64,000 nucleotides of DNA from Actinomycetota bacterium. Lineage in GTDB: Bacteria > Actinomycetota > Thermoleophilia > Gaiellales > Gaiellaceae. The notes under the pieces are model-generated. The model searched no databases and was not told the origin of the DNA. It saw nothing but the letters and a program-made list of their open reading frames with translations. Numbering within the stretch: position 1 is the first letter of the stretch; each line of letters opens with the position of its first letter. The position numbers and the translations under genes are program-made. The stretch lies in contig PMNA01000013.1 in NCBI GenBank assembly GCA_003162055.1, forward strand, positions 183,064 through 247,063, read 5' to 3'. Shown in pieces: positions 55,159 through 64,000 of this stretch.

Positions 55159-57486
55159 ATGGCCAAACTAGGCCCTCGGCGGCGGAGCATGATGCGGATG
55201 AGTTTGTGGGGTGACAAGTGCATACATCGAGCATGCGTGCTGACCACGGCGAGAAGTCTGCGCGCGCTGTTAATCGTGCTTGTCGCGCTCGCTGTCACAT
55301 CGACTACTAGCGGCGTGGCAGGGAGAAGGTCGAGCACCCAGCTAAAGCCGATACGGGTGGTCGTCTTGATTGATGAGTCTGGGTCTGAGACGTCAACATC
55401 GATCGCGAGCGAGCGCGATGCAGCATCGCTTCTAGCGCTGAGCGAGCTCTCAAACGATTCGTCGTTTCTCGTTGCGGGCTTCGGTAGCAGTAATCGTCGT
55501 GGTCAGACCGCTGTTACCTCGTATTGCCAATTCGTCCCACTCTCGACGCCGAATGCTCGGGAACGCGCGGCCGCGTGTGCGCGTCGAGCGCATGCTCGAA
55601 CTGCTGCCCAGGGGAATGACACCGATCAGCAGGCGGCGCTTCGCTTCGCGGTTGACGCCCTGACCTCGACTCCCGCAGGAACGACGCCGGTTATCTTCCT
55701 CATGACCGATGGCGTTCTCGATGTCAGCCACTCCCCGCAGTATGGAAGGACGCCAGGCGGTCGCGACCGAGAGGCGCTTCGTCTAGTTCAAGCGGACGTC
55801 CTCCCAACTGCGCGGCGAGCTGGCGTGCAGATCTGGCCTATTGGCTTCGGCCCGCAAGCAAACAAGGCCGACCTTAACCGCTTCGCAGTAGGAGGTGCTG
55901 GCGCGAATGCAGAGTGTTCAGGACCTGAAGCGCGACCGCACGCCATCGTGGCCGAAGGCGCATCCCATTTGCTGGTTGATCTACTCACCGCGTTGGGGCG
56001 GGCGCGCTGTGCTCATGTGGAATCGCCAACTAGTGGGCGGGTTGAAGCGGGAAAGACGCTAACGCTTCGCGTGACGATCCCAGTGATCGCGACCGACGGC
56101 GCGATCACTGTGACAAAACTCGACCCCAGCTTCAGGGTTGCTTACTTTGATCCGGCGGGGCAGCAAGTTCCAGCGAGAGGCGAGCTAAACGGCCAGATCT
56201 TCTCGCTCTCGGGACAGAATGATCGGGTAGAAGCCCTCCGTATCGAGAACCCTCAACCGGGGACGTGGAAGATTGAAATCACAGACCCGGCACGCCACCC
56301 CGGCCAAACGGTGAGTGCACTCGCTGTTTGGGAGGGGGCACTGAGCGCGGCTATCGTGCTCGATCCTCCGAATCCGCTGCCAGGCCAAAAGGCTCACGTT
56401 CAGGTCATTCTGCAGACTCGCTATGGGGTCGTCCGCAACCCGAGTGCGCTTCGAGGGCTGAGTGCCTCAGCCGTCGCGAGCGGTTCGTTCGGGACACTCT
56501 CGATTCCGCTGAACGACAATGGCCGGGGGCAGGACGCTCGCGCACATGACGGCATATTTAGTGGGTTGTTCACTTTCCCTAAGGGCACGAGTGGGTGTGT
56601 TCATCTCACCGGCAAGATCGCCGGGCGAGGCATCGCTTCGGATCAGCGCGCATATGACTTTTGCCCGCCGCCTCCGGGCCTTTCCGCGACATTCGATGTC
56701 AATTGGCCGGTTCACCTTCACGCAGGAGACTCGGTCAAAGGCTCTGTATTGGTTACGAACCAGACCGGTAATCAAGAAGGATCGTTGAGCCTATCGGAGA
56801 TCTCAAACGGCGCGCTCGTTACAGTAGCGCCAGCCAACGTCAAGCTTGCGAATGGTACTTCGCGTATTTCTTTCCGCGTGACGTTCTCAAACCGCTCTAC
56901 AAAGGGCGATGTCACGGGACGACTCCAACTGCGAACCCGTGATGGACATTCAATCTCGGAGACATATATCTCAACGCGTATCGTCACGCCCCCCGGTTTC
57001 TTCGCTCGCTTCTGGTGGTTGCTCGTCGCGGCCTTTCTGATAAGCGGAACTGGGGCCGCGACGGTTACTGCTCGACGGCGGAAAGCTCTTAGGCTTGCAC
57101 GAGTTGACGGGTTACTCGCGCGCCTTCGGCGCGATGGGAAGGAATTGAGCACTTTGTCTGCTCCGCTAAGCGAGAACATTTTCCGCTTGCAATACATCGA
57201 TGACAGCGACGCGGAGCCGCGTCTGCGCCTTGCGATGAACGATGGCGAGGCAAACCTGTTGGTGACTCGCTCCGGGATGGGCTATGCAGTCGAGGGTCCA
57301 GGACGCACACGAACGACAGCCGATTTCGGCGCGGAGGTTCTGATTAATGACGATGTCATGCTTGTTATCGAAGATGTTTCGGTCAGGAAGGCCGCCGATA
57401 CGGTTGCAGTCGGTGAATCTCCAAAGCAGTCGTTTGGTCCGTATATAGCCGACGAACCAAGCGAACCCCCGGACATCTTGATGTAA
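55159..57486 (+). CDS. Exported vWA-domain protein with C-terminal TM and cytoplasmic tail
   Basis: 'RVVVLIDESGSETSTS' MIDAS-like DxSxS; 'TTPVIFLMTDGVLD'; late TM 'FWWLLVAAFLISGTGAATVTARRRK'. The track ORF starts at TTG 55117. Confidence 0.8.
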   Translation: MAKLGPRRRSMMRMSLWGDKCIHRACVLTTARSLRALLIVLVALAVTSTTSGVAGRRSSTQLKPIRVVVLIDESGSETSTSIASERDAASLLALSELSNDSSFLVAGFGSSNRRGQTAVTSYCQFVPLSTPNARERAAACARRAHARTAAQGNDTDQQAALRFAVDALTSTPAGTTPVIFLMTDGVLDVSHSPQYGRTPGGRDREALRLVQADVLPTARRAGVQIWPIGFGPQANKADLNRFAVGGAGANAECSGPEARPHAIVAEGASHLLVDLLTALGRARCAHVESPTSGRVEAGKTLTLRVTIPVIATDGAITVTKLDPSFRVAYFDPAGQQVPARGELNGQIFSLSGQNDRVEALRIENPQPGTWKIEITDPARHPGQTVSALAVWEGALSAAIVLDPPNPLPGQKAHVQVILQTRYGVVRNPSALRGLSASAVASGSFGTLSIPLNDNGRGQDARAHDGIFSGLFTFPKGTSGCVHLTGKIAGRGIASDQRAYDFCPPPPGLSATFDVNWPVHLHAGDSVKGSVLVTNQTGNQEGSLSLSEISNGALVTVAPANVKLANGTSRISFRVTFSNRSTKGDVTGRLQLRTRDGHSISETYISTRIVTPPGFFARFWWLLVAAFLISGTGAATVTARRRKALRLARVDGLLARLRRDGKELSTLSAPLSENIFRLQYIDDSDAEPRLRLAMNDGEANLLVTRSGMGYAVEGPGRTRTTADFGAEVLINDDVMLVIEDVSVRKAADTVAVGESPKQSFGPYIADEPSEPPDILM

Positions 57487-57502
57487 CGAAAAAGGAGATC
57501 GT

Positions 57503-60500
57503 GTGAAGATCTACCAGAGGTTTTTGTACGTCGGGCTAGGCGGCACGGGATTGAAGATTGGTGCGCAACTCGAGCAGAGGTTGAGGCTCGAGCTCTGCGG
57601 CGCAGATGGGCTTGCGCTCGCTTCCAACCCGGCCTTTGGTGGGTCGCTGAGCCCGTTCGAGTTGCCAAAGTTCGTTCAATTTATCTACGCGGATTTTGAT
57701 GAACGCGAACGTCGATCCGTCGAGAGTGCAAGTGAACGGTTCACAAGGAGTGCCGCAGCAAGGAACACCGCGACTTTCATCTCCAACCTTACGCCCCATC
57801 AAAACAGCTATGCGAAGGTCGCCGAAAGCCTGCGTACCGAGTGTTATCCGCTCGTAAGGGAATGGCTGCCGCCCGAGGACAATGAGCCAAAAGTTGCGCC
57901 GCTTCGGGACGGCGCAGGCCAGTATCCGACGGTTGGTCGAGCGGCATTCTTCGAGACGATTCGCGCTCAAGGACTTGTGAGCATCGAGGACCCGTTGGAG
58001 AAAGCGATCGCGAGGCTAGCGAATGCCGGCGGTGAACTGGATGGCTTTCTCGGTAAGCAAGCACGCCGTGGCTGCGACGTCTTCGTCGGCTTCTCGGTGG
58101 CGGGCGGCACGGGAACAGGTGTCTTCTACGATTTTCTCAGGCTCGTTTCGTGGAAAGTGAAGGAGGTCCTTGGGACCGGGGCAGATAGCCACGTGCATGT
58201 GTATCCGCTCGTAGTCTTGCCATCTGCTTTTGACGAAGGCAAAGGAGGGGGACGAGCAGCGCAGCTCAACGGCGGGCCGGCGCTGCGCGAGCTGTTCGCT
58301 GCGATCGATCGCTGCAACACCGGTGTTTCAGGCCCGGCTCCCGCTTACCCCGGTGCGGAGCACAAGTCTATTCCAGCGGAGATCGACGCTAGAACTGCGT
58401 TCATTTTCCGGCGGCCCGAGGCAATCACGATTGAAGATCTTCACCGCTCGATAGTGTCGTTCGTCGTCTCGCTGATAGGAACGGAACTTCGTACCCAGGA
58501 GGGCACCGCAGAGGGATCGTTTGCATCCTGGTTCGTCAATCGGGCCGGCGAGCGTCGGAACAGCGCTCCTGACGGGATTGGAAGGCAGCCGGCGTCCGCG
58601 GCGATCTCCGCGCAACTGACTATCCCGCTTGAGCAGATTTCTGAAATCCTCGCTTCGCGGCTTGTCGCGGACGCAACGCATGAGCTGCGCAAGCCGAAAC
58701 AGACCGAAAACAACCGTGACGAGATTCAAGCGTTCATCGCTGCAGCGGGTGTTACACCCCTTCAAGAGAGAGCGTATGTTGATCCACTCCCGTCGCTCGC
58801 TCACGACCTGCGAGGTGCTCGCGATATCTTCGCTCAACTTACACAGCGGCGTGAGACGGCCGTTCAGTACGTCCGCTCGTTCCAGAAGAGCCTCGATACT
58901 CGGGTAGCGCAACTTGCGGAGGGTTTCAACTACGGGGAGGGCGTCAAAGCCGTCGCTTCCAAGCACGACCTCTTCCGCGTTGCGCGTATAGCGCTCGGCG
59001 ACGCTCGTCTCGACGACAACAGAATAAACGAAGAAGGTGTCGTTGGCTTTCTTCGACGTAGGGCTGAGCCTCTTCAGCCCGAAGGCACTGACTTCGCGCT
59101 CACGGCTCCAACTCCACCGCAGCTCGGCGATAGCCTCGCTGGCATCGTCAAAGTGAAACTCTCGGATCCCGAGCCGAGGAACGCGCTTGAGACACAAAAC
59201 CGATGGTACGAGTGGCGAACGCAAGCAGAATGGCACGCGGCTTGGGCTAAATACGCAGAGTATTGGCGTCCAAAGGCAGACTCGTTGCGTAAAACCCTTA
59301 GCGAGATTGTCGAGGCGTTTAATGCGCATGCAACGGCCGAGCAGGAAAGGTTCCAGGAGAACTGTCATCGCCTCTACAGCGCAACACGCGGTGTCGTCTA
59401 CTTCCTGCCGGAGAGCGGTTCGACAAATGACTTGAGCCTCTTCTACGAGACTGCGGTTCTTCCGAGGCTACGGGAGCGACTCAAGCTTCCCGAAGGTAGC
59501 GATGAGGGCCAGATCCTCGATCGGATAATGGGGCAATCGTGGCTCGATGCCTATCTCGCGTCTACCCAGGCGCCTGCAGAGCAGACCGTCGAGTTTGTAC
59601 TAGACAAGGCCGAATCCGAGATCTACTCACTTCTTGCCGACGGGGGCGACGAAGAGAAACCGATCCTCCCACGCCTCTCAACCCTTCTCGCCGCGGTCGC
59701 GTCCGGCGCGACCGAACAAGCTGGGCTTCAGACCGGCCTTGTCGAACGTTTCCGGACTAGCGTCGGGTCACTTGTTCCGGCCGGCTTCGAGCCCGAGGGA
59801 TCAGGAAATGTCGATGTTCAGGTCTTTTATCCCGCTGCGGGGAAAAGCAGTGAGATCGAAGGATTCCTCGAGAAAGCTATTGCGGTCGGAGACCAGAACC
59901 CGGATTTCCACCAGATCGCAGACTCAAACTTCCTGGGTGTTGTCATTACGCGCGTCGCATTACCGGCGACTCAGATTCGGGAGTACAAGGACCTGATGCG
60001 GCTCTGGGCGGATGCTATTGACAATCCACGGCAGGACGATTACCTCGCGTGGCGGCAACGGCTCGGTTTTGACGCGCGGTGGATTGTGCTTGACGAAGAT
60101 GACCGCGTACAAGTGCTTCTCTGTCTCCTTAACGCGATGTGGGACGGTTCAATTCAGGTCGTCAAGGGTACGTCCGAAAGCCCCGAGCGAATTGCAATTC
60201 ATCAGTATGACGCCCCAGATGCGCCGCCAATCGAACTCGATTTCAAGGCATATGGGGATCTATCGCGCTGGTCGAATGTCCTACGCGCGTACGAGCGCTA
60301 TGCCCTCGGGCGTGAAGAAACGACGAGTCAGCGTTGTGCGCAACTGATGAAACGGCTCGCGCCCTACGGCGTCAGCGAAGACCCAGCGCCACCGAGCGAT
60401 CTCTATCGGGCCTTTCGGATTCTCGTCACTGAGCAAGCGGCTCGCGCCCAAGCGGTTGTCGATCGGGTCGCCGATCAGGCGAAGCCCGCCGCGCGCCAGG

Positions 60501-60625
60501 CTCTTGATTTTTGGACTGACACCGTACCCAAAGCACTTGAGCGGGAGTTTTTCGGAGGGGGCGGCCCGCGCGGACGAAACCATCTCCAACTCTTCGACAG
60601 CTTCGGTGAATCGGGTACATCGTGA
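57503..60625 (+). CDS. Large tubulin/FtsZ-like (Tubulin_2-type) protein, 1040 aa
   Basis: 'FLYVGLGGTGLKIGAQLEQRL' and 'DVFVGFSVAGGTGTGVFYDFLRL' (tubulin-superfamily GGTGTG). Confidence 0.85.
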   Translation: MKIYQRFLYVGLGGTGLKIGAQLEQRLRLELCGADGLALASNPAFGGSLSPFELPKFVQFIYADFDERERRSVESASERFTRSAAARNTATFISNLTPHQNSYAKVAESLRTECYPLVREWLPPEDNEPKVAPLRDGAGQYPTVGRAAFFETIRAQGLVSIEDPLEKAIARLANAGGELDGFLGKQARRGCDVFVGFSVAGGTGTGVFYDFLRLVSWKVKEVLGTGADSHVHVYPLVVLPSAFDEGKGGGRAAQLNGGPALRELFAAIDRCNTGVSGPAPAYPGAEHKSIPAEIDARTAFIFRRPEAITIEDLHRSIVSFVVSLIGTELRTQEGTAEGSFASWFVNRAGERRNSAPDGIGRQPASAAISAQLTIPLEQISEILASRLVADATHELRKPKQTENNRDEIQAFIAAAGVTPLQERAYVDPLPSLAHDLRGARDIFAQLTQRRETAVQYVRSFQKSLDTRVAQLAEGFNYGEGVKAVASKHDLFRVARIALGDARLDDNRINEEGVVGFLRRRAEPLQPEGTDFALTAPTPPQLGDSLAGIVKVKLSDPEPRNALETQNRWYEWRTQAEWHAAWAKYAEYWRPKADSLRKTLSEIVEAFNAHATAEQERFQENCHRLYSATRGVVYFLPESGSTNDLSLFYETAVLPRLRERLKLPEGSDEGQILDRIMGQSWLDAYLASTQAPAEQTVEFVLDKAESEIYSLLADGGDEEKPILPRLSTLLAAVASGATEQAGLQTGLVERFRTSVGSLVPAGFEPEGSGNVDVQVFYPAAGKSSEIEGFLEKAIAVGDQNPDFHQIADSNFLGVVITRVALPATQIREYKDLMRLWADAIDNPRQDDYLAWRQRLGFDARWIVLDEDDRVQVLLCLLNAMWDGSIQVVKGTSESPERIAIHQYDAPDAPPIELDFKAYGDLSRWSNVLRAYERYALGREETTSQRCAQLMKRLAPYGVSEDPAPPSDLYRAFRILVTEQAARAQAVVDRVADQAKPAARQALDFWTDTVPKALEREFFGGGGPRGRNHLQLFDSFGESGTS

Positions 60626-63009
60626 AGCTCACACCGTTAAATTACGTCACCGTTGTCGACCTCGATGCGGATGTAAACGACATTGGTAACGACTTCTCCG
60701 AGTTCCAACGGAGGCAATTGCCGGATGCGTCCGGTGGTCTCGTAGATGCGACGCGAGTCGTTGTCTTCGGTCGCTATTCAGGGCTTTGTGCATGTGAGTC
60801 GCTCGTCGAGGATCTCGTTCTCTCCGCATCGGTTGAACGAATACTCTTCGTTGTGACCGGTAGCGAAGAGGATCCCGGGCCCGGGGGATGTGTCCTCGAG
60901 CTACCGGTGCCACTTGGACGTAAAACAGCGGCAGTGCTTTGGATCGGTGACCCTCGGGGCGTTCTCTGGCGAATGAGAACGGCAAAAGCACAGGCACTGA
61001 CTGTCTCACGCGACGATCCAGAGGGCGAGGCGGCGCACGCCGCTCTGATCGACTGCCTGCGCCTTCCAGAGGTGTTTGACGCCGTTTTTGATTCAACGGT
61101 CGAGATCTCAACTATCGTCTCGCCGGGCCTGCATGTCGTAGTTCCTGGTGGTGGTGGAGCGGAGCTATTAAGTACCGCCGATGCCTCGGCCATTCACACC
61201 TTGGCTGGCGAGACGGCTCTTGATCTCCAAGAACTTGTTGGCACAGTGCCGCCGGCGATTGAAGGGAAGACATTCCTTTTTGGGAATGCGCCACCACCAC
61301 CAGAAATATTCGAGGCTGAAGGCCCTATCGGGCGACTGGTGCGCGAGATACATGAGTGTCATGCTGGAGCAACGAAGGCAGCGAGCGAGATCATAGAGCG
61401 GCCAAGCGTGCGCGCTAGAGCGGACGAGCCCACGAAGCGGATAAGGATTCTAGGCCAGGTGTTCTCTTCGTTGAAGACACTCTTGCGCGACGACCTTTTC
61501 GAACACGTCGATGGCTCGGATGGACTCGATCCGTCGGAGATCCAGGTGCTGAAGAAGGCCGGGCTTCGCGCAGCCGCGATTCAGCCGCGTACGGAGACGA
61601 ACTCCGGCGAGGCAGAGAACGAGCTGCGCGACTTCACTGTATCCGAGCTTCGCAAAACGGGATCTCTACTCGCTGTCGTCGGTGAGCTTCGAGTAATGGC
61701 CGATCGAGCACGACCGCGTTCCAGTCGAGAAACGATTGCGGCTCTTGATAACGCCTGCCCCGATTCCTTAATCGACCATCTGAAGTCTTTCCCATCGCTT
61801 CGTATCAGGCTCGGAGGCGCTCATCCGCTCACAACACTGTTCGCGCTCTTCGCTGTGACTCTCTGTATCCCGCCAGCGTTCATCCCACTTCCGATTGCTG
61901 GAGTTGTTCTGCTGGCGCTTGCGATGTTGCTTCTTTCTGGAACGACGACTCTGCGCAACCTTAAGGGTTTCTTCGCGCTCGAACGAGACAAGCTCTATGT
62001 GGTTGGTGGGACTGCAGCTGCGGGAATGATCGTGGGCGGAATTGTCCGGGCGACGGCAGAATCAAACGCGCTCACTATCGGTGCGTCGATCGCAGTGCCA
62101 CTTCTCTACGCTTTATGGGCGCGCGAAGTCTGGCACGACTCAACGGTTCGTTGGGTTGAAGGAGCGAGGCTTGAAGAGGTGCTTCCAGCGCTCGATCAAA
62201 TGCTCGACACAACGGTTGGTGTAACGATGAACGATTGGATTTTGGCCAACCCGCGAGTCCAGTTTGCGCGAACCGCAACTCGGATTGCAGACGCGTTGGA
62301 GCAGATCCGCGCTGGGTTGTTGGGAGAAATAGCTCCCAGCTCGGATGTGCAAACGCGCAGCGCGGAGTTGGTACGGAGGCGCTGCAACCCAGCCGTAAGA
62401 GCTGATCTGGATGAGCACGTTGGCGGTGGGCTATTGAGTCACGCAAATGAGATTGAGGAAATCGTCATGCACGACTACATCGATCTCATCGAGTCCTCGA
62501 TCGCGGAACACTGGGTTAGCATAAACTCCGCTCCCAACGACCAGTCGCCGAAAACCGTGTACGAGGCTTTTCAAGAACGCAGTCTCGAGTATCGTAACGA
62601 ATTGCAGCTTCACGGACTCTTCCGAGAGGCGACAGTCGGATTTGCGACAAACGGCAACCGCAGTGTGCGCGGAGCCAGAAAACGCGCAGACCTTTTAGCG
62701 GATCTCTGGCGTGAGATCGACGGCCTCGATGATCTTCTCGCCGTTACTCCCGATAGCGACATCGTTCAGTTCTGCGCGCCGGACGATTTGCTTCTCCTCA
62801 ACGAGAGTCCAGAGAGTGCGAAGATGGTGCGGTTTGCACCTGCGAGCTATTCACGAGACGGCTCGGGTTTACAGGTTACGCGTACCGAGATGATGTTGAT
62901 CGCCGGTGTCCTCAGACTCGTCCCATTACGAGCTGGCACCGCGCGTATCACGCCAGAGCGTAAACCAAAGCGCAAACGGCGATCGGCGGATGCGACTGCT
63001 TCTTCTTAG
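60622..63009 (+). CDS. Large membrane protein following the tubulin-like gene (795 aa)
   Basis: TM cluster 'LTTLFALFAVTLCIPPAFIPLPIAGVVLLALAMLLL' and 'LYVVGGTAAAGMIVGGIV'; GTGA overlap with the tubulin-like stop. Confidence 0.75.
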   Translation: MKLTPLNYVTVVDLDADVNDIGNDFSEFQRRQLPDASGGLVDATRVVVFGRYSGLCACESLVEDLVLSASVERILFVVTGSEEDPGPGGCVLELPVPLGRKTAAVLWIGDPRGVLWRMRTAKAQALTVSRDDPEGEAAHAALIDCLRLPEVFDAVFDSTVEISTIVSPGLHVVVPGGGGAELLSTADASAIHTLAGETALDLQELVGTVPPAIEGKTFLFGNAPPPPEIFEAEGPIGRLVREIHECHAGATKAASEIIERPSVRARADEPTKRIRILGQVFSSLKTLLRDDLFEHVDGSDGLDPSEIQVLKKAGLRAAAIQPRTETNSGEAENELRDFTVSELRKTGSLLAVVGELRVMADRARPRSSRETIAALDNACPDSLIDHLKSFPSLRIRLGGAHPLTTLFALFAVTLCIPPAFIPLPIAGVVLLALAMLLLSGTTTLRNLKGFFALERDKLYVVGGTAAAGMIVGGIVRATAESNALTIGASIAVPLLYALWAREVWHDSTVRWVEGARLEEVLPALDQMLDTTVGVTMNDWILANPRVQFARTATRIADALEQIRAGLLGEIAPSSDVQTRSAELVRRRCNPAVRADLDEHVGGGLLSHANEIEEIVMHDYIDLIESSIAEHWVSINSAPNDQSPKTVYEAFQERSLEYRNELQLHGLFREATVGFATNGNRSVRGARKRADLLADLWREIDGLDDLLAVTPDSDIVQFCAPDDLLLLNESPESAKMVRFAPASYSRDGSGLQVTRTEMMLIAGVLRLVPLRAGTARITPERKPKRKRRSADATASS

Positions 63010-63164
63010 CTTATCCTTGAGGCAAACCGCTGCTCACGCTTAAGCACGTGGGTCTCGCCCGACTTACGGGAAGAGCTGGCAAATCCAGAAATACCTCTTC
63101 GATCGATGGAGGCGGGCGGGTATTTGTACTCTGGCAACGGGTGTAATAATCGCGGAGCGATGAG

Positions 63165-64000
63165 TTGACCTTACGATCTAGTAGGAACGAAGCATCGAGT
63201 AAAAACACTACTGGCGGTGCGTCTGGATTCACTCGATACCAAAGGTTCCGTTACGCTTTCGACAGAACCTTGTCGCGAGGAACATTACCGCTCACGATTT
63301 GGCTCGTCGCAGCTAGTCTTCTATTTGTCGGGCTTTTTACGACGGTAGTTTTACTCGGCCGATTAGCGCCTGCGGGGGCCGATGGACGAAGACCAGGTGT
63401 GTCGCGGCAGTTTTATAATGACTTGCTGCACATAATCGATCCTGGCGCTCTCACCCACGATGCTCTCGGCGGCGAGGTAGTAGGGTGGGCCTTTCTCATA
63501 ATAATGCTTACGGTGACTGTTGCCGGCTTGTTTGTATTCGGCTCATTTATCGGCATCATATCGACCGGGCTTCAAGAGAGGTTAACCGAGCTCCGCAAAG
63601 GCCACTCGGTCGTACTCGAGCGGGATCACACATTGATCTTAGGATGGTCGCCAAATGTTATCACGATAATTACCGAGATCCTTATAGCGAGGTCAACTGA
63701 GAAAAGGCCTCCGATCGTCGTGTTCGCTAATAGGGACAAAAACGAGATGGAAGATGAGATCCGCTCTAAAGTCGATGAAATCCGACGCGCTCGGCTCGTA
63801 GTTAGGACGGGCGATCCAACCGATCCTGACGAGCTAGCGATATCAAACCCTCAAGGAGCACGCTCAATTATTGTTCTTGGCGAAAGTGGCGATGATCCCG
63901 ACTCCGAAGTACTTAAAACAATTCTCGCCATCGTCCAGAGTCCTGAACGTAAACGCGGCTCTTATCACATAGTTGGTGTCCTTCGTGACTCCGACAATCT
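63165..64000 (+). CDS. CASTOR/POLLUX-like ion channel with RCK-like domain, 3' truncated by the window edge
   Basis: Open from TTG 63165: 'LLHIIDPGALTHDALGGEVVGWAFLIIMLTVTVAGLFVFGSFIGIISTGLQERLTELRKGHSVVLERDHTLILGWSPNVITIITEIL'. Absent from the ORF track because no stop lies in the window. Confidence 0.8.
   Translation, partial: MTLRSSRNEASSKNTTGGASGFTRYQRFRYAFDRTLSRGTLPLTIWLVAASLLFVGLFTTVVLLGRLAPAGADGRRPGVSRQFYNDLLHIIDPGALTHDALGGEVVGWAFLIIMLTVTVAGLFVFGSFIGIISTGLQERLTELRKGHSVVLERDHTLILGWSPNVITIITEILIARSTEKRPPIVVFANRDKNEMEDEIRSKVDEIRRARLVVRTGDPTDPDELAISNPQGARSIIVLGESGDDPDSEVLKTILAIVQSPERKRGSYHIVGVLRDSDN

Noticed and set aside
58328-59368. 346-aa minus-strand ORF
   Set aside because: Antisense to the tubulin-like gene; no recognisable domain.
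1-64000. CRISPR arrays, tRNA or rRNA genes
   Set aside because: No regularly spaced repeats and no tRNA cloverleaf or rRNA segment recognised by eye; a tRNAscan/Infernal run would be needed to exclude short RNAs.

Overview
The window looks like high-GC actinobacterial DNA, possibly Thermoleophilia-like; this is an impression from composition and gene content, not a search. Positions 1-11.9 kb are ordinary chromosome: sensor kinase, class II FBP aldolase, queA, tgt, a fused secDF, a DUF2156/MprF-like protein and a UbiB-family kinase. The core ends inside a response-regulator gene that loses homology at about 11,910. From there to the right edge (~52 kb) the sequence is accessory and rich in defence or conflict genes. 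In order it contains: a DDE transposase; a type II CBASS operon in which the E2-like and E1-like parts of Cap2 are separate genes (CD-NTase / E2 / E1 / JAB / Cap4-like nuclease-SAVED); DUF4236-TPR and DUF4238 proteins; an Mrr-like nuclease with a small membrane partner; a large Zn-ribbon protein with a HEPN-like Rx4H motif; a patch of recombined gene fragments; a XamI-like R-M system; an RHH + GHKL-ATPase pair; a duplicated two-gene Zn-ribbon module; a phage-type Dam; a six-gene operon (alpha/beta hydrolase, membrane-fused Mur ligase, small ORF, D-Ala-D-Ala-type ligase, HEAT protein, VanX-like dipeptidase); a DUF1883-TIR protein abutting an FtsK-like gene fragment; a Zn-ribbon/Ltp-repeat membrane protein; a vWA + tubulin-like + membrane-protein operon; and a CASTOR/POLLUX-like channel running off the right edge. 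The strongest leads are the split-Cap2 CBASS operon, the Mur-ligase/Ddl/VanX operon, the tubulin/vWA operon, the RHH-GHKL pair and the HEPN-like protein. All family calls are by reading motifs; no search was run.
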